Part shown: positions 34,201-42,202 of the stretch, piece by piece | Layout of the letters: each line of letters opens with the position of its first letter | Position numbering within the stretch: the stretch's first letter is position 1 | Source: Didymodactylos carnosus | Taxonomy: Eukaryota; Rotifera; Eurotatoria; Philodinida; Philodinidae | DNA length: 42,202 nt | Assembly: GCA_905250885.1 (NCBI GenBank) | Contig: CAJNOQ010000741.1 | Location: 1-42,202, forward strand | Direction: 5' to 3' | Position numbers and translations under genes: made by a program | Notes under the pieces: generated by a model | The model's input: only the letters and a program-made list of their open reading frames with translations | Databases searched by the model: none | Told to the model about the DNA's origin: nothing

Positions 34201-36898
34201 AATAATCCCTATAATCTGCTTCTACTCTCATACTTAAGGGATGTTACTTTTCAAAATGGTACGTACTTTGGGATAATTGTCGTTTCTTAAAAAATCTACA
34301 AATGGCAAAAGACGTTCTTAACCATAATCAATGCTCGATCAGTATAACTGATATCTACCGTGCTAACCCTATATTACCATGTATATCTGCATCTTCATTC
34401 TCTTCGTCCATGTCGTTGTCATAGTATTGGAGTTCATATTCTTGTTTATCCCTTTCATGCCATGGAATATGTGTATTTCGAGATTTAAAGCGTGGATCAC
34501 GATTTTTATATCGACTACTTGAACCATAAAACTGTTTCAATCTGTATCGATCAAAAGGTTCTTGCTGTTGTTGTCGATAATAATGGTCGGTATCTGTTTG
34601 GTAATAAAATGGGGATGAGGCTATCAAATGTGAATGAGGTGGCAAATATCGGATTGATGAACCCATTATTTTCTAGAAAAGATTATCCGATTTGAACAGA
34701 AGTTGGAGATAGAGCATAAAATATCAAAATTTCATGTTACTTTTCTATTCGTTTTTGCAAAATTCTGATTATGATTGATTTTAGATGAAACTACGTAGTG
34801 TTGTATGTGAGTGTTAAGTTTTTCATTATTTTTTTGATGAATTGACGGTTTATTTTGTTTTCTATTTAAGATGAATTGTCCTGTACGATATATAGAGTCA
34901 ATAAATGATTTTATATTGTTTGTTATATTACTGTTTCTTGATGAAATATTGGACGCTTGATTATTTTTAGCATTTGAAGATGAGAGTAATGGAACATCGA
35001 CTATATCCGTTGCATTAGATGAAATAGCGGTTTTTGTGTCTCGTTTTTGTCGACGACGACGAGCACCACTAAAATCCGATGGCGGTCGTATTGGATTGTT
35101 TGACACTGGTTGATTAAGCATATTGGTAATATTTAATAATAAAACGGGCAATGTAGGTGGTATTTGCCATGGTAGTGAAGGTGAGATTGTAGATACTTGT
35201 GGAAGAGTGTGTTGTTCAGTAATATTATACGGGTTCAAGATGGCTAGCATGGCTAAAACACTATTTAAAACAATGTTCAAATAGGTAGAAAAGGCCATAT
35301 AAATGTTCAGAGTTAAACTTACTCTTTTTTTCTCAAAAAACCGTTCTAGTTCTTTCGTACCTACCTATAGGTACACAGCGATAATCTTTGTCGTTAATGA
35401 TCAGTCTCGGTGCTCGTCCAAAATTCTTTAAACGCCAAATATTTTTCGTCTGCATTAGTTGTTGTTTTCGATTAGTTTCATTTTGTCCAAAATATTTTTC
35501 AGCTTGACGAATAGTTTCTTCTATTTTCACAGCATGATCGACTAACGGTACATAATCAATGAACGTTCTCACTTTTTCTATTGCTTTATTAATATTTAGT
35601 TCTTCAGGTGTTTCGTCAAATGGTGATTCTGGTTTGGTAAAAAAATTAGATAAATTTTTTAAAAATAAATAGTTGGATGCTGCTGAACGTTTTTTTAAAC
35701 GATGACCAAACTCATCAAAATATTTTGTTTCACTGTTATCCGAGTGATAATCATCATTATTCTGCTTATTTTCTACTATTGGTAGACTACTCATCATAAG
35801 ACCAAAATTATGCATGTTATTAATTGAAGGCATATAACCTTGATTCCGCAGATTAATGAGATGTTGGTGGTGAGTCTGAGGGAGTTCATAAAAGTATTGT
35901 GGCATGAAACCTTCAGGACACGTACAACGATTACGAAAACAAGGTTTTTCTACAAAAATAAGAGAGCAAATCATTATTAGAAGATGAAAAGAGTCATTCA
36001 GGTTAATTCAAGGATAATTTATATCTCACCTTGACCTGTTTTATCATAATGCCCTGTATCGAGAAGGTGATCGTGTAATCTGTTGATTATTACGTGGTAA
36101 GCTGCATTATCAAATAAATGCTCTAAATCATGTGACGATTCAACCATTTGAAATATAAGATTTAAACGAGATGCTAATTCAGCTTCATTTGTTAACGCTT
36201 CGTCTGAGCTTAATGTAGTTTGCATATTTGGTGCTATAATAGTGTCAGAAGATTGTTTTTGATCAATATATTTGTCAAAGGCATCTCTACATAATATGTC
36301 ATGGAATACGAATTAATCACTGATTATTAAAGCACTCAAACTCATTAGAATACAACACCTAATTCAAGAGATGGTTGATTTAGAGTAGAAATTGCTGGTA
36401 AAATGGATTGAGATGCAACTAAAAAAAGTTCGACAAGTTTCTGTATTCAAAGATAGATGCATACCTGGAAGATTACTTGATGCCGCTGCTTCTGATTCTT
36501 CTGTAAAAATCATCAAATTAAAAAAACCTCATTTTATGCTCATATTCTTTATAGTACTGACCTGCTCCGATATGTGCACTAGTCGCGCTTTTAACAGTGT
36601 CAGGCGACAAGACAAGAGTCGGATCAGTTGCCTCTTCATCTCTTCGCCACTTTATTGTATCAAGAATATCAAGTGTGCCCAGTTTCGCGTACTTTTGGGG
36701 TAAATCATTGAGAAAATGTTTGGTTAGTAAATCTGGGATACTAGCAGTTGAAACTGACAGTGGATTCATAATTTTTAAATCATACACAAATGTTAAACAA
36801 TGAAAATACACGATGATGGTAATTAGATTAACCATAATCATACATTCACAATCAAACCGATCTATAGAAATAGAACTCTTTGTTGTCAAGTGTGACAT
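31235..36898 (-). CDS. large secreted EGF-domain protein, about 15 exons
   Basis: Proposed exons: 36898-36562, 36500-36465, 36418-36359, 36284-36030, 35949-35365, 35252-34741, 34672-34378, 34295-34267, 34145-34092, 34046-33443, 33251-33069, 33011-32923, 32789-32738, 32682-32497 and 31500-31235, giving 1180 aa with consistent phases. The two small exons at 34295 and 34145 are the least certain. A hydrophobic stretch (VNLITIIVYFHCLTFVYD) follows Met-20/22, so the real start may be 36841 or 36835, giving a signal peptide. Cysteine motifs appear at ~233-240 (CFRNRCTCPEGF). A calcium-binding EGF lies at ~985-1030 (DLDECR..., CINTIGSFI, CECPMGYFG), followed by two EGF-like modules (~1035-1090). Between them are long Asn/Ser-rich regions with dibasic processing sites (GHRLKKRS ~312-319; RRRRQKRD ~489-496). 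I expect an extracellular or matrix protein. I do not recognise the family. Confidence 0.78.
31747..31832. mobile_element. 86-bp palindromic MITE in the last intron of the EGF gene
   Basis: An almost perfect hairpin with CACTCTAAAAAAAATGCGAC at the left end and its complement at the right end, joined by TTGAGTCACATTAATGTGAC in the centre. TA lies on both sides (31745-31746, 31833-31834), typical of Tc1/mariner-derived MITEs. Confidence 0.88.
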
Positions 36899-36911
36899 GT
36901 AATCAAATTTT

Positions 36912-36913
36912 CT
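36912..36913 (-). promoter_or_regulatory. candidate splice acceptor just upstream of the EGF gene start
   Basis: Minus-strand tttttgaccaaatag ends here, 13 nt before the first ATG. It suits a 5' non-coding exon or trans-splicing. Confidence 0.35.
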
Positions 36914-37000
36914 ATTTGGTCAAAAACTTAAATATTAATTGACAGTAAAAGCATATGAAATAAAATGTTCGAGATACATGAATACAAAAAAAAAGGTTGA

Positions 37001-38312
37001 TTAGTGTCTGTTTGCCGATAAGAATGAGGACAAACTTTTCGGTTGTCTTGTTAATGCTGCAATCATTGTTAACTTTGTCACCGTTCGTTTCAATGTTGTT
37101 GTTGGTTTTGGTACAATAATTGGTGGTGGTGGTGGAGGTGGACTATGTCTCAAATCCGGATCATAAAGACTAAAAATATTGTGTACACTTGAAGTTGATG
37201 TTGGCCGTTGATGATTATAGGACGATAATTGATCTTTTATTTGTGTTTTTAACATAGAATACTTTGTATTCGATACATACTGTATATTAAACGGTTTTAA
37301 ATGTATTTTATTTGGATAACGTTTATTTAGATAAGAAATGAGTGAATCCAATGAATCTTGGCTATCATCATTCTGTTTATTGTTTATTTTTATCATTGAT
37401 TTACGAATAGACATTGTAGAATCATTCACCGCTTGACGAAATAATACTTCGAAAAAATTTTTACCTATTATTTCTTTGCCACGAGCTGTTTGAGATCGAG
37501 ATGATGATGATGATGAACAAAGAGTTTGGTGTAATTGAATCAATATACGAGATGGTATTGGCTCATTATGACTAAAGAAAATTAAAATATATTACTAATT
37601 TTTTTTATTTGTAGGAACAACATCTATTCTCTTACCATTGTAATTTTGATGGTGTCCTCTGTTGTCGTCTTTCGTTAATATCAAATTCGATATAATCTAT
37701 AATACTTTTTGATACTACATAATCACTAACAAATGGTGAAGAATCAGTTTTTGTTAATAGCATATGAGCATAATCATATCGGCCACAGTAGACCGCTAAT
37801 AATAAAGGTGTAAAACCGTATGTATTTCGTTCATCAATATTTAAACCAAATTTATGAAATTTTTCAATTAAGTCAAGAATAATATTGCGATTTGATTTTG
37901 ATACATAGATAATAGCATAGTGAAGAATATTATTGCCTTGAATATCTTTTAAACTTAAATTAAAATCTTTTAAATCTTCTTGAAACAAAAGTTTATAAAG
38001 TTTATAACGTTGATATCTCAATATGTACATGAGTAATGTACAACCAAATTCATCACAAACATTTGGTTTATAATTGTAACGATTAAACAGAATTTTCATT
38101 GTACGATATGCATACGATTCATCTGGATAGGCACACAATTGAATTAATATTGGTAGAGTAGATATATCTTGACTAGTTGAAGATGAAGATGTTGAATTTG
38201 AATTACTTTTACTACTGCATGATAATAAACGTTTTCTTGGTTGAGCGGTAGATAATGGACGTAATATGGAAAGATTAATCATTTTATTATCGTGAAGATG
38301 AGATAAATTCAT
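37001..38312 (-). CDS. ankyrin-repeat protein
   Basis: Two exons, 38312-37636 and 37571-37001, joined in phase 2 (donor CAATG/gtaaga, acceptor ttttctttag/T), giving 415 aa. After a Ser-rich N-terminus (~1-50), residues ~80-195 form about three ankyrin-type repeats: CDEFGCTLLMYILRYQRYKL, DIQGNNILHYAIIY and ERNTYGFTPLLLAVYCGRYD. Ankyrin repeats mediate protein-protein contact. The rest (HNEPIPSRILIQLHQTLC onward) has a Ser run, a run of seven prolines (~366) and no recognised domain. There is no signal peptide, so it is probably intracellular. A good splice acceptor lies about 24 nt upstream of the start codon. The exact family is not recognised. Confidence 0.82.
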
Positions 38313-39152
38313 CTTGAATATGTGTTACATGTTGAACTATAAATAATGAGAAAAAACAATAAAATATACTTTGTGGTTTACTCCAAACTATTTCTTAAAA
38401 AAGAAAAGAGGATTGTATTCTGTTTAATATCTTTAAAAACAAACATGAAGACAAAAAGAGAACAATATCTAATGATAGTCTTTAATATATCTTCTACAAA
38501 GAAATAAAATTTCTGCAACTAATGTTGTAACTTTAACTAAAAATCAAAAGATTATCTTATATCTCTAAAATTAACTATTTACCTTTAAGATTAGATTAGA
38601 TATTGTGGTGTCATTTTAACACATAATAACTAATTGTAGAAGTGTTCAAGGAATGGAAGAAGAATGTTCAAAAACAAAAACGGAAAAAAAAACTCTGCAT
38701 ATTTAAGAAAAAAAGAAACTTCAAACAAATTTGTTAGAAGAGTATTTGATTTAGATTACGACAAGAAAATTTTCATTCTCTCTTTCTTTTCTTCAAGTGT
38801 TGATTAATTTTTAATATGCACTCTTTACATAAACATGTACGACAGGTATTGAAACATTTTTGTAAATCAAAATTTAAACAGAAACAGGTAAGAAATATAT
38901 ACATATGCATATAAGAAGAATTATTATTATTATATTATGATCGAGGACTAATGTTTTTTCTTCTTTCAAAGAAAAAAAATTTTTTTCTTTTGTGAAAAAA
39001 GAATTGAACTGCACGGGTTGAAATATAAGAAAAGTTTTCAAAATTGTGGTAAGCAACATGATACCCTGATGTTAAACACTTTAGGCAAAAACAAAAACAT
39101 AGCAGGCGCTCCGATCTTTATTAAAATCTTCCTCGCAACAACAACAACAACA
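38313..39152. other. upstream region of the ankyrin gene
   Basis: AT-rich DNA. Minus-strand tgttttttctcattatttatag ends at 38337, 24 nt before the ATG, as a probable acceptor for a leader exon. Otherwise nothing recognised. Confidence 0.45.
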
Positions 39153-39154
39153 TA

Positions 39155-39210
39155 CACTGTAAAAAAATGCGTGGTTGAAAAGAACGGTTTTTGTTCCCCA
39201 CGCTTTTCTG
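39155..39210. mobile_element. short hairpin, possible decayed mariner-type MITE
   Basis: Starts CACTGTAAAAAAATGCGTGG after TA (39153-39154). The complement of its far end reads CAGAAAAGCGTGG next to TA (39211-39212). The CACTSTAAAAAAATGCG start resembles the 86-bp palindrome at 31747, suggesting one family. Confidence 0.4.
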
Positions 39211-39220
39211 TAGAGCAGTT

Positions 39221-39450
39221 TCAAAATGCTACACTGAAGAATACTTTCAAAAAGTATTCTTTTTAGAATACTTTTGACACTTCAGCTCAGCGCTTCCAAA
39301 CGTGACCTTTATTCAAAAATGTTCTACTGTAAATTACGTTTCAAAAGTATTCTTCTTCCGTTTGTTTTAAAAGTGATATTTCTTGAAAATGTTCAGCAGA
39401 AAAGTGGTTCCTAAAAAGAGCGATTTGGGGTACTCTTTTTTAAAGAATGT
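39221..39450. repeat. degenerate palindromes around AAGTATTC
   Basis: AAGAATACTTT, AAGTATTCTT and AGAATACTTTTG recur in both orientations between 39235 and 39355, giving several imperfect hairpins. Probably a worn-out palindromic element; the ends are not definable. Confidence 0.4.
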
Positions 39451-39699
39451 GCTTTTAATTATTATCTTTGAAATAACCCTGATAGTAATATTAATTCTAG
39501 GCTCATTAAATATGCAAATTTTAATCATGGCCTTGTAGATACATGAGTATAGTCGAAGAAATCGTACAAACTCTATTGCTATAGAAACAATTAGTTACGC
39601 GGAGATTTTCTCTCAAGAAAAATGAATAAAATATCACAATAACCATAGTCTTTATCGTGATATATCGACTACTATCATAGTATAACCCATATATCCGCT

Positions 39700-40220
39700 T
39701 GCGTTTAAATCTTCCTTTAAACGCGTTTCGTAAAAACTTGCATTTGAGGAGTGTTCGTGTGTAAAAGCTTGTGTGTGAGGAGCGTTCGTACATTTTTCTT
39801 CAAGGGTTTTGATTAAGCGTTTGACTATTAAACGCGTTTAAACGGCGAAGATATTTAATGTTGAACGCATTTTGATTTGAACAGACCCTAATAAAAAGCT
39901 TAGACACTTCTTAAAATTATCTTACTAAGATCTTAGTAAGATCCGAGTAAGTTTTCCACTAGAGGACGTTTGAATGCTGTTTTAAAACAGGTTTGAACAG
40001 CGTTTAAAACCGTTCTTATTATTACACACCATGACACGCTGTAGACAGTCGATACACCCAACGTGTTTGAAAGCGTTCTAATTTGAACAGACTTTTTCAA
40101 CGCGGTTTTGAAAAAGGTTCGAACACCGTTCGAAACCGTTTATATTATTGAACAGTTCAACCCACTTCAGATATTTAATAGTCTAAAGTTGTTTGAGGGT
40201 TTGAACAGCATTTTTAAAAA
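39700..40220. repeat. degenerate GTTTGAACA/CGTTTAAA repeats
   Basis: The string gtttgaacagcgtttaaaac (39991) recurs about 125 bp later as gttcgaacaccgttcgaaac, each followed by a similar t/a-rich end (ttattatt, tatattatt). Further partial copies surround them. A perfect 20-bp palindrome CTTACTAAGATCTTAGTAAG lies at 39921-39940. Confidence 0.5.
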
Positions 40221-40327
40221 AAATCTTTTTGCTCAGAACTATTTATTCGGAAGTTATGGTAAGGTTTCAACCAAGACCTAAATTTTTCAAAATATTCTTC
40301 ATGTATACTAAAAAGTAGGATGCAGAA

Positions 40328-40402
40328 ACTAGTAGATAAACTGATGGCGCAATGGTTCAGTAGGTTCACTCGCAGGTATGTAAAACAAAATGTCGCATGT
40401 TC
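40328..40402 (+). repeat. weak tRNA-like (SINE head?) segment
   Basis: Contains an A-box-like tggcgcaatgg followed about 55 bp later by a poor B-box match gttcacttcta. The cloverleaf stems cannot be drawn, so it is not a functional tRNA. A decayed tRNA-derived SINE is possible. Confidence 0.25.
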
Positions 40403-41949
40403 ACTTCTAACCTGTTTCTCTATCCTTCTTTCATTTAGACGAGTCCAGACGTCGTCAGTATATAGCTTGTCACACTAGTCAGCGACACTACTACGGATCG
40501 TTTTCTTTTAATTAACGGTTAAAATTTTGAATTAGTCATGACGGGTCGTTTTTGTCGTTAAGACTAGTCGGGACGGTCGTCCGGACTAGGAAAAACACTA
40601 GTCATTTCACCCGTCTTTTGCTTATCTGGGTGATTTCAAATTAGTCTGATGTAAATTGAAATCATCTAATACAGCATGGATTCCGGAGTCAAGTGCACTA
40701 AAAGCGATTTTTCAATAACAAGGATATACGTTCGGAAAGATTTATTCTTAAATTATACATATCAAATGGAGAGGACAATAATTGAGATCATTCGAATATT
40801 GTTGAGAAAAGAAAGCTGTTTTGGTGGCAGTTTTAACGCAAAAATGCATGATCACTTCGGAAAAGTTTGCAGGTGAGAGCGATCTAGTTTCAAAATTTTT
40901 TTGGAAATGGTGGTATAAAACTTATCATTAACTGAACCAACAGCTTTTTCTAATACTTTGAATGAGAAGAGGAAATTGGCTTCATTCAATTATAACGTGA
41001 ACAAAAACATATTACAGCCTGTTTCCTTAGAAATCTGTTATAGAATACTAGAAGTATCGGTAGGCCTTCAGATAAGGAACCCAGAGAGTTCTCCTTGCTT
41101 CTAGACTTATTGACTTCAATAAATAATTTACTCCAAAAACACAAGTGACTTTTGAGTACAGAAAGCATAGAGTATGTTCGTTTAATCTGTATGATAAGGT
41201 ACGAACTATATTTTGCCTAAAGAGCTTAGAATACACATGCTCTAAGTTCTGAATACATCAGAAATGTTTTTTGCGTTGGATTAGTTATTTCAAACAACCT
41301 GTTTGCTAGTGACTGTAGCAGAAAAATTTTGTAAGTCGAAGAGGTCAAACTGCTTCATTTACAAGAATCGGTGAAATAGTCATTAAATGGTCATTTTTAC
41401 ACCTTATAAATGGGAGGGTTTTAATGCCTTAAAATGACATTTTTTAACAGGCTGAAAACTGCCCTAAAATAGGCAGTTAATAGCATCATGTAATGGTCGT
41501 TTTTGCACCATTAATGGCTGTTAACGGTCAATTATCGAATGTTTTCTTTGATTTCATTAATTTTTTTGATTAGTAACTCAAATACAGTGAGTGATTTTCG
41601 AAATTTTTGATTCGTTAGATCCACGGCGCCCTCAATAGCACCAGATCCAGAATCAGCGACGACTTCCACGAGCCAAAGTTTCGATGACTTACACAATCGG
41701 GGAAGAGATTTCTCCAAATTTCAGATATATATATACAAATATATATTACATACCAGTCATGATTGCAAAATGAAAGAGGGAATGAAACAGACATTTTAAA
41801 TGTCAGTTTTTTCGCCATATATTTTGCAATTGAAGAATAACCTGTTAATAGCCATTTAACTGCGACAGTTATTTTACATTGTATGATGCACAGTTAACTG
41901 CCTGTTTTTCACCATTATAACAGTCAAAAAATTTACAGTAAACAACCCA
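40403..41949. other. non-coding stretch with scattered short repeats
   Basis: No genes seen. Segments 41400-41530 and 41835-41940 share motifs such as ggcagttaa, ccattaatgg and gtttttcaccatta in both orientations, possibly the two ends of an old element. Confidence 0.35.
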
Positions 41950-41959
41950 GGGGAAAGAC

Positions 41960-42202
41960 GTCTTACAAGATCTTATAAGATCTGACGATTTCTTATACAG
42001 TCTTGCTGCAAGATCTTTTGGCAAGAACTTGTACGATTTTATCCCAAGATCATGTATGATCTTGCGGAATCTTGTAACTTCTTGTTGTAAGATCTTACAA
42101 GAACAGCTTATAAGAAATCTTAAGATCTTGTAACAAGAAGTTATATGATCTTGCAAGATCTTGTCAGTTCTTATCACAAGATCATACGATTTCTTGTTAC
42201 AA
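41960..42202. repeat. dense CAAGATCTTG-type repeat array, runs off the window
   Basis: The palindromic core AAGATCTT or its variants AAGATCAT and ATGATCTTG occur about a dozen times in 240 bp, with flanking TTGTAAC and GTTACAA blocks in both orientations. The deduced minus-strand peptide (SCKILQQ, SCYKILR) only mirrors the repeat. The right boundary is outside the window. Confidence 0.7.

Noticed and set aside
33992-34232. Minus-strand frame starting MRVEADYRDYY as an exon of the EGF gene
   Set aside because: It cannot be joined in frame to the next exon at 34046. Two smaller exons (34295-34267 and 34145-34092) with acceptable splice sites keep the frame, so a frameshifted pseudogene is not required. 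This part remains the least certain.
40328-40402. Functional tRNA gene
   Set aside because: Only box-like similarity; acceptor and T stems do not pair.
1-42202. CRISPR arrays, operons or bacterial-type signals
   Set aside because: No regularly spaced identical repeats and spacers; the genes are spliced and eukaryotic.

Overview
The window looks like nuclear DNA from a small AT-rich invertebrate genome. It uses the standard genetic code, has short GT-AG introns (often about 50-65 nt) in multi-exon genes, and carries many transposable-element relics. A rotifer, perhaps a bdelloid, is my best guess: small introns, very diverse low-copy elements, a retrotransposon with an extraordinarily long target duplication (rotifer R9 is a precedent), and strong splice acceptors just upstream of start codons that would suit spliced-leader trans-splicing. 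This is an inference; no single sequence proves the phylum.

Layout. 1-2.4 kb holds a 150-bp direct repeat flanking a decayed tandem array. 2.4-7.4 kb is a non-LTR retrotransposon on the minus strand (SGNH-esterase ORF1, damaged endonuclease/RT ORF2) bracketed by ~240-bp near-identical direct repeats. Its ORF1 is split by an 853-bp DNA transposon whose ends read CACAGTG with 5-bp target duplications (Transib/RAG-like), and one flanking repeat has taken a 102-bp hAT-type MITE. 7.9-8.9 kb is a two-exon plus-strand C2H2 zinc-finger gene of the PRDM8/ZNF488 type. 10.6-12.1 kb is bounded by inverted CTGCAGGTTA ends with AACCTAACC-rich arms. 12.3-13.6 kb is an intronless plus-strand gene for a secreted FG-GAP/VCBS-type beta-propeller protein.

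14.7-19.6 kb is a nine-coding-exon minus-strand gene for a three-RRM protein of the A1CF/RBM46/RBM47 family (about 656 aa), with a 431-bp hAT-type MITE in intron 6. 19.7-31.2 kb is a gene-poor stretch holding a SINE-like retroposon with perfect 10-bp target duplications, several palindromic MITEs, a 201-bp inverted duplication and microsatellites. 31.2-36.9 kb is a minus-strand gene of about 15 exons for a large secreted EGF-domain protein. 37.0-38.3 kb is a two-exon minus-strand ankyrin-repeat gene. 38.3-42.2 kb has no recognisable gene: degenerate palindromes, a weak tRNA-like head, and a dense AAGATCTT-type repeat array running off the right edge.

The genes do not form a functional cluster: an RNA-binding protein, a transcription factor, two extracellular proteins and an ankyrin protein. 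All exon joins were worked out by hand from splice sites and reading phase and have not been checked against transcripts.
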